The notes beneath the pieces were generated by a model, which was not told the origin of the DNA, made no database searches, and was given only the letters and a program-made list of their open reading frames with translations. Positions 6,299 through 15,107 of a stretch of 26,032 nt of DNA are shown one piece after another; position 1 is the stretch's first letter, and every line of letters starts with the position of its first letter. Both the position numbers and the translations under genes were made by a program. Source of the stretch: Phocaeicola sp. (GTDB taxonomy: Bacteria; Bacteroidota; Bacteroidia; Bacteroidales; Bacteroidaceae). Where the stretch lies: assembly GCA_020026225.1 (NCBI GenBank), contig JAHHQU010000033.1, positions 1-26,032 on the forward strand, read 5' to 3'.

Positions 6299-7897
6299 TT
6301 ATATTACCAAAACTGCTATCAACTGAATAAACAGAATAAGGAAGACCATAGCAATAGGATAAACGGTAGCATAAGCCACACTCGGAATGTTGCTGTCGGT
6401 CATCGAATCCACCGCAGCCAAGCCCGGCGTACTCGTCATTCCACCTGTAATGGTACCCAAAAGGTCAAGCAAACTGATTTTGAAGACCAAACGTCCCACC
6501 AATGCCGCTACCAACATAGGAACAAAAGTGATCAAGGCACCTACACCAAACAGCAAGAATCCACTCTCCTGGAAAGTCGCAACCAAATTCTTACCAGCCG
6601 AAGTACCCACTTCCGCCAAGAAAAGCAAGAGTCCCAACTGACGAAGCAACTGATTGGCCGGACCCGACATAGACCACAAGATAGGACCTGTCTTTCCAAT
6701 AGCACTCAAGAACAAAGCCATCATCAAGACCCCTCCTGTCAATCCCGGAGAAAAAGACATGCCACCGCCAAAAGAAAGATGCAACTTGCCGAACAACACG
6801 CCCAGTACAATTCCCATCGCAATCGGGAAGAAATCGGTATCCGACAACTTTTTCTCGTCATTACCCACCAAACGAGCAACACCCGACAGACCTTCCTTTT
6901 CACCGACTACCATCAATTTATCACCGAATTTCAATGCCAAAAAAGGAGAAGGCGACAGATCGATACCACTTCTTCGAACTCGCGTAATGGTACACCCAAA
7001 GTTTTTCTGAAGGTTCAATTCGCACAACTGCTTGTTAATCATATCTTTCTTTGTCAGCAGAAGAGACTCAATGCTCTGACTATGATCCAAGGGAACTTCT
7101 CCTTCTACACGTTCACCCAACATCAGTTCCAGATTCTTCAAAGCCTCTTCACTTCCTACGGCCTGAATGTAATCACCCTTCTGCAAAACGAGATGTGCTG
7201 CAGGAATCATGATTTCCTCACCACGCTGCAAGCGAGATATAACCGCTCCGGTCATGGAACGAACATTCAACTGCAACAATGTTTTTCCACAAACACTCTC
7301 ATGAGTGATGCGGAACATAGAAGAATTCAATTCAGGATACTGGCTGCGACGCTCCTTTTCCAGTTCGTGAGCTTCCTGTTCCAAATCCACACGAAGCAAC
7401 TTCGGAAGTAATTTCACGAACAAGATAACTCCAATCACCCCAAAAGGATAAGCGATACCATAAGCGATAGAAGCCAATGGAGACTGCGTGCTGTCAATAG
7501 CCACAGCCAAACCCGGTGTACTGGTTAAAGAACCAGCTATCAATCCTACCACACTCGGGGTGTCGATATTAAACAAATACTTCATACCCAATCCAGTAAG
7601 ACAAGCAGAAGCGATAATGAGAATCGTAAGCAGAATCAATGTTTTACCTTTACTGCGGAACGAGTCAAAAAAACCTGGACCAGCTTGAATTCCAATGGTA
7701 AAAATAAATAATACCAACCCGAAGTTACCCAACTCCTTAGGAATAGAAACTCCCCAGTGACCAAAAGCCAAGGCTATAAAAATCACCGCAGAAACGTCTA
7801 AAGACAAGCCCTTAATTTTGATACTTCCCAGCATAAATCCCAATGCTACGATCAAGAATACCGAGAAATAAGATGATTGTAGTAAGTCTACCAACAT
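6299..7897 (-). CDS. AspT/YidE-type putative transporter with two RCK-C (TrkA_C) domains
   Basis: A 532-residue membrane protein with an internal duplication. Each half ends its transporter segment with a copy of the loop motif (SLTSTPGLAVAIDS in the first, GMTSTPGLAAVDS in the second), and each has about five hydrophobic helices. Between the halves, roughly residues 190-355, are two cytoplasmic TrkA_C-like domains. This order matches the aspartate:alanine exchanger AspT and the E. coli YidE/YbjL group, named for sequence similarity; the substrate of most members is unknown. It probably moves small organic anions across the inner membrane. A TATCTTTG element lies about 30 nt ahead of its ATG, so it is transcribed apart from the helicase gene upstream. 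Confidence 0.88.
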   Translation of the reverse strand: MLVDLLQSSYFSVFLIVALGFMLGSIKIKGLSLDVSAVIFIALAFGHWGVSIPKELGNFGLVLFIFTIGIQAGPGFFDSFRSKGKTLILLTILIIASACLTGLGMKYLFNIDTPSVVGLIAGSLTSTPGLAVAIDSTQSPLASIAYGIAYPFGVIGVILFVKLLPKLLRVDLEQEAHELEKERRSQYPELNSSMFRITHESVCGKTLLQLNVRSMTGAVISRLQRGEEIMIPAAHLVLQKGDYIQAVGSEEALKNLELMLGERVEGEVPLDHSQSIESLLLTKKDMINKQLCELNLQKNFGCTITRVRRSGIDLSPSPFLALKFGDKLMVVGEKEGLSGVARLVGNDEKKLSDTDFFPIAMGIVLGVLFGKLHLSFGGGMSFSPGLTGGVLMMALFLSAIGKTGPILWSMSGPANQLLRQLGLLLFLAEVGTSAGKNLVATFQESGFLLFGVGALITFVPMLVAALVGRLVFKISLLDLLGTITGGMTSTPGLAAVDSMTDSNIPSVAYATVYPIAMVFLILFIQLIAVLVI

Positions 7898-7926
7898 AGA
7901 ATAAAATAAAAGTTAGAAATATGCTG

Positions 7927-7934
7927 CAAAGATA
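7927..7934 (-). promoter_or_regulatory. -7 promoter element of the AspT-type transporter
   Basis: TATCTTTG on the minus strand, a perfect consensus match, lies between the helicase stop (7953) and the transporter ATG (7897). The predicted leader is about 23 nt. Confidence 0.65.
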
Positions 7935-7952
7935 CGAAAAAGCCAAATATAA

Positions 7953-9854
7953 TCAGCCTCTATCCGTCAGTGATTCAATATAATTATAAAGCTTTTTGTA
8001 AAACGCATGCTTCGTCAAGGTAGAAGCATCTCCCAAGATAATCAATTTCATACGAGCACGAGTTATAGCAACATTCATTCTACGCAGGTCATTCAAGAAT
8101 CCAATCTGTCCTTCTTCATTGGCACGTACCAAACTGATAAGGATGACATCCCTCTCTTGACCTTGAAATCCATCTACGGTATTGACTGTTATCACCTGAC
8201 GGTAAGGCTTAAAAAAGACGTCTTTACGCAATAACTGACGAAGGTATTGAACCTGAGCCTTATAAGGAGATATCAAACCTACATCAATGCGTTCATCCAG
8301 GAAACGTTCTTTTCCTATCTTATTGATATAATCCTTCAACTGCTGCAAGGACAAAGCTGCCTCAGCCTTGTTGATTCGACCATAATTTTCTCCTACGAAT
8401 TCTTCGTTACAATCCATTCCTTCGGTATTCACCCAATCAATAGGCGTGTCAAAGTCCAAAATGCTCCGATATTTCACTTCAGGAGCCGACTCCAATTGTC
8501 CTCCATAGAACCAATCGGAAGAGAAACGCATAATTTCATCGTTCATGCGATATTGCGTCTTCAAAAGAGACACTACTTCAGGCTTGTTCTTCGCTACGCA
8601 CTGCATCAATGTATGAGCAAGTCCACCTCGCATCGCCAACGGATTCTTTACCGTAGGAGGAAGCTGACAATGATCACCAGCCAAAATCACACGGTCTACC
8701 TTCTGGATAGGAATCCAGCAATCCGCTTCCAAAGCTTGTGCAGCCTCATCAATGAACAACGTACCAAATTTATATCCGCTGAGAATACGATTAGCACTGC
8801 CTACCAAAGTACAAGCAATCACACGTGCTTCGGCAAAAAGAGAATCCTTTATTCTGATTTCCAATTCAGTGGCCCGATCTTTCAACGAATTTATCTTCAG
8901 ACGGACAGCTTCACGGTCGGTTCCTTTCCTGCCATGACTATACAATTCACGAATCGCCTTACGAATACTCCACAACTGAGAATAATCCGGATGCGATTCA
9001 AAACGGCGCTCGTAGGTAAAGGCCAGCATCTTATCGTTCACACGGCTTGGGTTACCAATACGAAGCACACTGCATCCCCTATCAACCAATTTCTCACAAA
9101 TCCAGTCGACAGCCATATTACTTTGCACACACACCAACACTTGATTTTCACGATGCAAGGTTTCATAGACAGCCTCCACGAGTGTAGTCGTTTTTCCGGT
9201 TCCGGGAGGTCCATGAACAATAGCCACATCCTTTGCACGCAACACATTGTTCACCGCACCCTCTTGTGTACGATTCAACCAAGGGAAACGCGAAGGCTGA
9301 AAAGTAAAAGTCGATGCCGGTTGAGTGCCATGAAAGATATCGCGCAATGCTGCCATCCGATTATTCTTGGCTGAAATAACCTGTTTCAATGCATCAAACA
9401 TCAGCCGGTAACTGGTTTCATCGAAATAAAGCTGCACACCCAACATCTCTTTGCTCTGCAAAGAAATCATAGCATCTACATTAGGAAGCACCACCACCAT
9501 GCGGTCTTCATCCACGTAACTGACGGTAGCCACAAAATTCAAGAACTTCACCTTTCCCGTCAGATCTTGCGTAAAGAAACAAACCGGACGACCGTATTCA
9601 AACGAATGTTCTATTTCCTTATCCTCCTGACGCTCTATTTCCACGACGAACTGATTGAGAGCATTGTAATAGCTTCTTCCCAAACGGATAGGATACCAAC
9701 AAAGTCCTCGCTTCACTTTCCGGCCTACCCCCATCACTTCCGTCTGCTGCTTGAACTGCTCCTTTTCATATTCATATTCTTCTTTAAGCAATTCATACTG
9801 ATGCTGCAAATAAAGTACAGGTGACAGAATGGTTTCTTTTTCTTTCATGCTCAT
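7953..9854 (-). CDS. SF1 helicase, UPF1/IGHMBP2-like (AAA_11/AAA_12)
   Basis: A 633-residue ATP-dependent nucleic-acid helicase. The N-terminal 190 residues hold a charged coiled-coil-like segment and a small beta domain. The motor has Walker A GPPGTGKTT (from about residue 215), an NMAVDWICE block, Walker B FIDEAAQALE (DEAA, about 369-372), AGDHCQLPPTVK, the QYRMN motif, and C-terminal VDGFQGQERDVILISLVRAN and RMNVAITRAR. These define the Upf1-like branch of SF1B. Known relatives act 5'-3' on RNA or DNA; the substrate here is unknown. Its ATG overlaps the upstream EamA stop (ATGA). A second Met at residue 3 is an alternative start. Confidence 0.92.
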   Translation of the reverse strand: MSMKEKETILSPVLYLQHQYELLKEEYEYEKEQFKQQTEVMGVGRKVKRGLCWYPIRLGRSYYNALNQFVVEIERQEDKEIEHSFEYGRPVCFFTQDLTGKVKFLNFVATVSYVDEDRMVVVLPNVDAMISLQSKEMLGVQLYFDETSYRLMFDALKQVISAKNNRMAALRDIFHGTQPASTFTFQPSRFPWLNRTQEGAVNNVLRAKDVAIVHGPPGTGKTTTLVEAVYETLHRENQVLVCVQSNMAVDWICEKLVDRGCSVLRIGNPSRVNDKMLAFTYERRFESHPDYSQLWSIRKAIRELYSHGRKGTDREAVRLKINSLKDRATELEIRIKDSLFAEARVIACTLVGSANRILSGYKFGTLFIDEAAQALEADCWIPIQKVDRVILAGDHCQLPPTVKNPLAMRGGLAHTLMQCVAKNKPEVVSLLKTQYRMNDEIMRFSSDWFYGGQLESAPEVKYRSILDFDTPIDWVNTEGMDCNEEFVGENYGRINKAEAALSLQQLKDYINKIGKERFLDERIDVGLISPYKAQVQYLRQLLRKDVFFKPYRQVITVNTVDGFQGQERDVILISLVRANEEGQIGFLNDLRRMNVAITRARMKLIILGDASTLTKHAFYKKLYNYIESLTDRG

Positions 9855-10774
9855 TTCACTTTCTTTTCTTGTTCAGCCAGCATCTGGGCACGTGATTTGC
9901 TTTGAGTCACCGCATAAACGCCCGAGAAAATCAAAGCCGCTGCAAACGCCTTCATCCATCCAAAAGTAGACATTCCTACCAAAACGGCCACAGTAGACCC
10001 TACTACCGGCTGCATATACATATACATACTTACTACGGTAGGGCGAAGTGTCTTCTGTCCGTATACCATAAAGATATAAGCGAAATACGTACCAAAAAGA
10101 ACGACATACCCCACTTCCAACCATACGGTCATGGTCACCGCTCCAAAATCCATAGCCGACAAATCCCTGTAAGAGAAAGGAATGAATACGATAGCTGCAT
10201 AAGCAAACATCCACTTCATCAGGGTAAAGACACTGTATCGAGTAATCAATTTCTTGAACACAGTAAGATAACAAGCAAAACTAATCTGTGAAGTCAAGCA
10301 CAACAAATCTCCCCAGATATTACCAGCCTTATCATCGGTACCATGATTCCCCAAAATCAAAAGCAAAGCACCGATAGACCCCAAGAACAAACCACCCACT
10401 TTCATGGGAGTGACCGGTTCCTTTAAAAACAGCGCTGCCAATACCAAAGTAAAGATAGGCATGGTAGTAGTAATAATGGAAGCATCGACCGGAGAGGTCA
10501 AAGACAAACCGAACGTAAAACATCCCTGGTTACAAACAATGCTCAGCAAGGAAGCAAAAAACATCATCAACAAATCACGAGGAGGAACATTCTCCGACTT
10601 TACGAACAGAGACGTCAACCAAAAGCATGCCGCTCCACCGAGCATACGCATATTAGCCAACGTCAAACCAGTAATACCCGCTTCCATAGCCGCCTTCCCT
10701 ACCGGCGACATCAGACCCCACATACTTGCTGCCAACAAAATGGCGAAATGTACTTTTACATTCTTCGAATCCAT
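9851..10774 (-). CDS. EamA/DMT-family transporter
   Basis: A 307-residue protein with ten hydrophobic helices in two five-helix repeats, the layout of EamA (drug/metabolite transporter superfamily) permeases. Family-like features include ASMWGLMSPVGKAAM in helix 1 and SPVDASIITTTMPIFT and PVTPMKVGG around helices 3-5. A charged tail (KSRAQMLAEQEKKVK) is cytoplasmic. It probably exports an amino acid or other metabolite, which the sequence does not reveal. It is the first gene of a two-gene unit with the helicase (4-base overlap) and has a good -7 element 35 nt ahead of the start. Confidence 0.9.
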   Translation of the reverse strand: MDSKNVKVHFAILLAASMWGLMSPVGKAAMEAGITGLTLANMRMLGGAACFWLTSLFVKSENVPPRDLLMMFFASLLSIVCNQGCFTFGLSLTSPVDASIITTTMPIFTLVLAALFLKEPVTPMKVGGLFLGSIGALLLILGNHGTDDKAGNIWGDLLCLTSQISFACYLTVFKKLITRYSVFTLMKWMFAYAAIVFIPFSYRDLSAMDFGAVTMTVWLEVGYVVLFGTYFAYIFMVYGQKTLRPTVVSMYMYMQPVVGSTVAVLVGMSTFGWMKAFAAALIFSGVYAVTQSKSRAQMLAEQEKKVK

Positions 10775-10808
10775 ATCTTCGTTTTTATATAATTTTGCAA
10801 ATGAGGTG

Positions 10809-10816
10809 CAAAGGTA
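10809..10816 (-). promoter_or_regulatory. -7 promoter element of the EamA-helicase operon
   Basis: TACCTTTG on the minus strand, matching TAnnTTTG. It is divergent from the ATPase/DUF4435 promoter about 55 nt away. Confidence 0.65.
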
Positions 10817-10847
10817 CGAGTTATTTGAAAAAAGAGCGAAGCCGTAA

Positions 10848-10878
10848 TTGATTAATTCATGATTTTTTCCTAAATTTG
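10848..10878 (+). promoter_or_regulatory. Promoter of the ATPase-DUF4435 operon
   Basis: TTG (10848-10850), 20-nt spacer, TAAATTTG (10871-10878): a good Bacteroidetes -33/-7 pair. Predicted start near 10885, about 20 nt before the ATG. Confidence 0.72.
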
Positions 10879-10905
10879 TTCTAACTCATAAAAGTCAATG
10901 CAACC

Positions 10906-11730
10906 ATGAAGAAACAAGCAGACTATATCAAACAGATAGAAATAAAAGGCATCTGGGGACGAAAAGACATTTCATGGAATCTGCACCCAGACGTCAATAT
11001 TTTAAGCGGTGTAAATGGTATCGGGAAAAGTACCATTTTAAACAGTTCCATCAAAAGTCTGAACGAATTGGATGACGAGGCATTAATCCATGGAATCCAA
11101 GATCATGTCAACTTTGTTTTTTATCCGTCGGATGCCACCTATATCCATTTTGACGTGATTCGCAGCTTTGACCGCCCTTTAATGGACAGTGGTATCTTGA
11201 AAAAAATAGGGACTGAACATGTAAAGACTGAACTTGACTGGCAATTATACCAACTTCAGAGAAGATACCTTGACTATCAAGTAAATATCGGAAACCGCAT
11301 CATCGAATTACTTACCAGCGGTATGCCTGAGGACCAGCTGAAAGCTACGGAAGTCTCACGTCCGAAGACCAAATTCCAGGACCTGATTGACGATTTATTC
11401 AGTGAAACAGGTAAGAAGATTATCCGTAGAAGCAATGAAATTCAATTCTCTCAATCTGGAGAAATCCTGACCCCTTACCAGTTGTCATCCGGCGAAAAGC
11501 AAATGCTGGTGATTCTACTTACCGCATTGGTTCAGGACAAACAACATTGCAGTCTCTTCATGGATGAACCTGAAATATCCCTTCACGTAGAATGGCAGCA
11601 ACGGCTCATCAGCCTCATCAGGGAACTGAATCCTAACGTACAAATCATTCTGACCACCCACTCTCCTGCCGTCATCATGAACGGATGGCTGGATGCTGTA
11701 ACCGAAGTCAGTGACATCACCATCAACTAA
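10906..11730 (+). CDS. ABC-type ATPase (AAA_15/AAA_21-like), partner of a DUF4435 protein
   Basis: A 274-residue soluble ATPase with complete ABC/SMC-type motifs: Walker A GVNGIGKST (35-43), signature LSSGEKQ (193-199), Walker B SLFMDEPE with catalytic E221, and the switch TTHSP (H252). The stretch between Walker A and the signature is short and has no long coiled coil, so it is smaller than OLD or AriA ATPases. The downstream gene follows after 11 nt and encodes a TOPRIM-like DUF4435 protein. ATPase plus DUF4435 is the composition of the PARIS anti-phage system (AriA/AriB), and fused ATPase-TOPRIM is that of OLD nucleases. The pair could also be a chromosomal housekeeping version. The ATPase call is solid; the defence role is inference. 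Confidence 0.85.
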   Translation: MKKQADYIKQIEIKGIWGRKDISWNLHPDVNILSGVNGIGKSTILNSSIKSLNELDDEALIHGIQDHVNFVFYPSDATYIHFDVIRSFDRPLMDSGILKKIGTEHVKTELDWQLYQLQRRYLDYQVNIGNRIIELLTSGMPEDQLKATEVSRPKTKFQDLIDDLFSETGKKIIRRSNEIQFSQSGEILTPYQLSSGEKQMLVILLTALVQDKQHCSLFMDEPEISLHVEWQQRLISLIRELNPNVQIILTTHSPAVIMNGWLDAVTEVSDITIN

Positions 11731-11741
11731 AACCAACACCT

Positions 11742-12740
11742 ATGGGAAAAAGACTTACCGACAACCTTTCTTCCCTGTACATTGGTGCTGCAAACAGTTT
11801 AAAGCCCAAACGTGCGAGAAGAAAAATAGTAGCTTATGTAGAGAGCTATGATGATATATCCTTCTGGCGTTCCTTGCTGGCAGAATATGAAGACAAGACC
11901 CGTTACTTTGAAGTAATGCTTCCGTCTCAAAGTTCGCTTGCCAAAGGGAAAAAAACCGTTTTAATGAACCACTTGGGAAGTCAGTTGGGCGAGAATATGA
12001 TAGCTTGTGTAGACAGCGATTATGACTATCTGCTACAAGGACGCACCAATACTTCCCGCTACATTATAGAAAATCCCTTCGTTCTACAGACCTACGCTTA
12101 TGCCATCGAAAATTATCATTGTTATGCGAAAGGACTTCATGAGGTCTGTGTAATGGCCACCCTGAACGACCATGAACTGATTGATTTCCCAACTTTCATG
12201 GAAGCTTACTCCAAGATAGCCTATCCGCTTTTCGTCTGGTCCATCTGGTTCTATCGCAAACATATTCTATCAGAATTTTCGATACTTTGCTTCTGCTCGT
12301 TTGTCAAGTTAGACCAAGTGAGCACCCGACATCCCGAAAGAAGTCTGGAAGTAATGGCCAAGAAGGTCAACCGAAAGCTGCACGAATTGGAAAAGAAACA
12401 TCCGGAAGGTATTCCCGAAGTGGAATCCATGAAAAAAGAATTCCGTTCTTTAGGGGTATATCCTGAAAACACCTACATGTTCATTCAAGGACACCACATC
12501 ATGGATAATGTAGTGATGCGACTACTCATTCCCGTATGCACCGTACTCCGACGGGAACGCGAACAGCAAATACACGACTTGGCTCTACACGATATGCAGT
12601 TGCAAAATGAACTGACCAGCTATCAAAGAAGCCAGATTGGAGTGGATATGGTCATCCATAGAAACACCAATTATAAAGATTCCTCATTATACAAGAGAAT
12701 ACAACAAGATGTAGAACGGTTCCTAAAGAAAATCAAATAA
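11742..12740 (+). CDS. DUF4435 (TOPRIM-like) protein, AriB-like
   Basis: A 332-residue protein with hallmarks of DUF4435/TOPRIM. An acidic residue lies after the first strand (VAYVESYDDISFW, E34, D37, D38), a second-strand motif is ACVDSDYD (D91, D93, D95), and YAIENYHCY (E123, N124) follows. The E plus DxD layout is the metal-binding set of TOPRIM nucleases and primases. The rest is largely helical with charged stretches around residues 205-240. In PARIS, AriB is the toxic effector held by the ATPase AriA and released by phage triggers. Here the neighbour is a matching ATPase on the same mRNA. No phage or defence genes flank the pair, so a non-defence role remains possible. Confidence 0.75.
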   Translation: MGKRLTDNLSSLYIGAANSLKPKRARRKIVAYVESYDDISFWRSLLAEYEDKTRYFEVMLPSQSSLAKGKKTVLMNHLGSQLGENMIACVDSDYDYLLQGRTNTSRYIIENPFVLQTYAYAIENYHCYAKGLHEVCVMATLNDHELIDFPTFMEAYSKIAYPLFVWSIWFYRKHILSEFSILCFCSFVKLDQVSTRHPERSLEVMAKKVNRKLHELEKKHPEGIPEVESMKKEFRSLGVYPENTYMFIQGHHIMDNVVMRLLIPVCTVLRREREQQIHDLALHDMQLQNELTSYQRSQIGVDMVIHRNTNYKDSSLYKRIQQDVERFLKKIK

Positions 12741-12775
12741 AATCCAGAACGATAAGAAAGCAAACACATTATACA

Positions 12776-12806
12776 TCAAGAGGAGGCCTTTACAGCCTCC
12801 TCTTGA
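12776..12806. terminator. Terminator between the convergent DUF4435 and trkH genes
   Basis: Perfect 12-bp arms (12776-12787, 12795-12806) with a 7-nt loop. On the plus strand an ATTTTAT tail follows. On the minus strand the tail is weaker, so it mainly serves the plus-strand operon. Confidence 0.85.
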
Positions 12807-12817
12807 ATTTTATATCG

Positions 12818-14320
12818 TCATCGGTTCACCCACAACCCTTTATAGAAGAGCAACAGGATACCAAAGATTTCCAAACGCCCCAGTATCATCAAAGCAGACA
12901 AGACCCATTTGGCAGCATCGGGCAAAGAAGCCCACGTAAAAGCCGGACCATAAATTCCCAAGCCTGGACCCACATTACCAATAGCCGATACGACCGTACC
13001 TAACGCTTCCGTCAATTCAACTCCAAAGCTCATCAGAAGAATCCATCCCACGAAGATACAGGCCAAATAAGTTGCCACAAACGTATATACATTGGTAGAA
13101 ATCTGATAAGAAGCCACGTTCCCGTTTACTCGAAGAGGCAACACAGCACGTGGATGCAGAATCTGCTTGAAATGATTCATGATATTTTTAAAGATGAGCA
13201 ACATACGCAGGTTCTTGACTCCCCCGCTGGTTGACCCGGTACATCCTCCCGAAATCATTGCAAAAATCAACAATAACCATGTAAAAGGAGGCCATTGAAC
13301 ATAATCATCGGTTGCAAATCCACAAGAAGTATGTGCGGTAGCCACTTGAAACAAAGCCTTACGGAAAGCTTTCTCTGCATCATAGTCATTATATACATAC
13401 AGAGAAACAGCAATAATCAACGTCAGACTCAGAACCGATTTGATGAACCAGTGGAATTCTTCATCCTTAAACAAGGTTTTCACCTTCCCTTTCATCATAA
13501 AATAATACAAGGTGAAGTTCACTCCTGAAGCTATCATAAAGATAGAAATCACATATTCTATATAAGCAGAATCCCAATAAGAAATACTATTCTGCTTGGT
13601 TGAAAATCCACCGGTAGCTGTAGTAGCGAAGGAATGACAAATTGCATCGAAAAGATTCATGCCTCCAGCAAAGAGCAGCAGTATCAACACAGCTGTCAGT
13701 CCAATGTATACAAACCAAATATAACGTGCCATGACTTGCGCACGAGGCTGAATCTTATCATGGGTTACACCTGTAGATTCCGACAGCAGCAACTGCTGGG
13801 AACATCCATTAAACATCGGGAAGAATGCAATGGTAAAGATGACAATTCCCAAGCCACCAATCCAATTGGTCAGACTTCTCCAGAACAAGATACCGTGTGG
13901 AAAAGATTCGATGTCATTCACTACACTGGCACCAGTCGTCGTAAAGCCGGACATCGTTTCAAAAAAGGCATCCGTAATGGTAGGAATATATCCACCAAAA
14001 TAAAAAGGCAACATACCGAAGGCTGTGAACAACAACCAGGTCACCGTCACAATGATGTATCCATCCCGCTGGTTCATCCTACGGTCGGCCTTTCTACCGA
14101 ACAACATCATAGACGCTCCCACCAGCACATTTACCAATGAAGCATAAACAAAATAAATGTAATCTAAGCCCTCGTATAAAAAGGAGATTCCCATACAAAG
14201 CAAGAACATTCCAGCTTCAATCAACAGAAGCTTTCCTAAGATATAGATAACCAACTTCCCATTGATTGCACTTTTTCTACCCTTGGAAGTATTTTTCTTA
14301 TAATCAAAATAGTCTATCAT
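12818..14320 (-). CDS. trkH: TrkH-type potassium uptake subunit
   Basis: A 500-residue membrane protein with the four P-loop repeats of the TrkH/KtrB family. Pore segments are MSGFTTTGASVVND, SFATTATGGFSTK, TAHTSCGFATDDY and GGCTGSTSGGVKN, each with a filter glycine. ESTGVTHDKIQPR lies in the loop after repeat one. It is the ion-translocating part of a Trk system at the inner membrane and normally works with the NAD-binding regulator TrkA, which is not encoded here. The N-terminal 20 residues are polar and cytoplasmic. It lies 110 nt after the small exported protein gene with no visible terminator or consensus promoter between, so the two may be co-transcribed. Confidence 0.93.
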   Translation of the reverse strand: MIDYFDYKKNTSKGRKSAINGKLVIYILGKLLLIEAGMFLLCMGISFLYEGLDYIYFVYASLVNVLVGASMMLFGRKADRRMNQRDGYIIVTVTWLLFTAFGMLPFYFGGYIPTITDAFFETMSGFTTTGASVVNDIESFPHGILFWRSLTNWIGGLGIVIFTIAFFPMFNGCSQQLLLSESTGVTHDKIQPRAQVMARYIWFVYIGLTAVLILLLFAGGMNLFDAICHSFATTATGGFSTKQNSISYWDSAYIEYVISIFMIASGVNFTLYYFMMKGKVKTLFKDEEFHWFIKSVLSLTLIIAVSLYVYNDYDAEKAFRKALFQVATAHTSCGFATDDYVQWPPFTWLLLIFAMISGGCTGSTSGGVKNLRMLLIFKNIMNHFKQILHPRAVLPLRVNGNVASYQISTNVYTFVATYLACIFVGWILLMSFGVELTEALGTVVSAIGNVGPGLGIYGPAFTWASLPDAAKWVLSALMILGRLEIFGILLLFYKGLWVNR

Positions 14321-14430
14321 AACACATCATCCTATAGTCTCTCCGACTCTATTTTTTAGATTCTACAATTTAAATTCATCTTTCCGCTCCAACTGTCCCG
14401 ATTCTGACAGACTTGAGCCCACGGATGAAG

Positions 14431-14862
14431 TCAAATGATGATGCGCCGCAGACCAAAGACATAACAATCGGATGCACGCTGCCAACAAAAATACTTACGA
14501 GTTGAATAATCCAATAAGGGAGCATCGACAGAAGATGTCCCTGCCGATAAAAGAGTACGAAACGCCTTTACATATCCAAGGCGCAAATGAGATTTGAACT
14601 GCAACCGAGTAGAAACCGCACGTATGCACTCACATTCTACCAACCATTCCAACAGGGAGGAGCAACTAAGCTGCCAATCGGGTTCAAAACATCCGTCACC
14701 TGCCAAATTTTGGATGGCTTCTATGGGTTCATGATCTTTACAATCGGCTGAAGCCAACGCTGAAAGAGGAGAATCTTCTGCATACTGACCTTCCACTTCC
14801 TGTACAAAAGGACGAAAGCAGGTCATGATGATACAAATAATAGCAGTTAAAACGATTCTCAT
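14431..14862 (-). CDS. Hypothetical exported protein of 143 residues
   Basis: The N-terminus has a basic start and a hydrophobic core (MRIVLTAIICIIMTCFRPFV), consistent with a signal peptide or anchor. The mature part is Cys-rich, with cysteines around residues 41, 58, 66 and 76-78 and two more near the C-terminus in FCWQRASDC. It ends in a basic-hydrophobic tail. No domain is recognised. Expression support is good: TTTG, 20-nt spacer and TACTTTTG lie 20-50 nt upstream on the minus strand. TrkH follows 110 nt downstream. It might be a periplasmic protein. I cannot assign a role, and codon use does not exclude a spurious ORF. Confidence 0.5.
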   Translation of the reverse strand: MRIVLTAIICIIMTCFRPFVQEVEGQYAEDSPLSALASADCKDHEPIEAIQNLAGDGCFEPDWQLSCSSLLEWLVECECIRAVSTRLQFKSHLRLGYVKAFRTLLSAGTSSVDAPLLDYSTRKYFCWQRASDCYVFGLRRIII

Positions 14863-14881
14863 ACTTTTCTAATTTTGGTTA

Positions 14882-14913
14882 CAAAAGTAGGACTATTTGT
14901 CCAAAGTAACAAA
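14882..14913 (-). promoter_or_regulatory. Promoter of the 143-residue protein and perhaps trkH
   Basis: Minus strand: TTTG (14913-14910), 20-nt spacer, TACTTTTG (14889-14882). Predicted start near 14875, about 13 nt before the ATG. Confidence 0.65.
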
Positions 14914-14999
14914 AATACACCTTAGGAACTGGCAAACACAAGAGCAATCGCCCCCAATATACAGAAAGAAAAAGTGTAGGGTCCTATTCAAGAAAAGCG

Positions 15000-15007
15000 T
15001 ATCTTTG
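15000..15007 (+). promoter_or_regulatory. -7 promoter element of the DUF6483-like gene
   Basis: TATCTTTG on the plus strand, perfect consensus. The leader to the ATG at 15108 would be about 95 nt, long for this region. Confidence 0.6.
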
Positions 15008-15107
15008 CAACCATGCTTATTTTTATTTTCCCTATCGAGCCAAGAAAAGGCTCCAACTGACAGGAACACAAAAAAGGCCTGATAGATTTTATAAAAGCTA
15101 CAAATTC

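Noticed and set aside
6224..7411. 395-codon plus-strand frame opposite the AspT-type transporter
   Set aside because: Gln/Arg/Thr/His-rich antisense shadow without any domain.
8247..9374. 375-codon plus-strand frame opposite the helicase
   Set aside because: Antisense shadow of conserved helicase motifs.
15013..15060. 15-codon ORF just after the -7 element preceding the DUF6483-like gene, considered as a leader peptide
   Set aside because: Its ATG would coincide with the predicted transcription start, and no attenuator structure follows.
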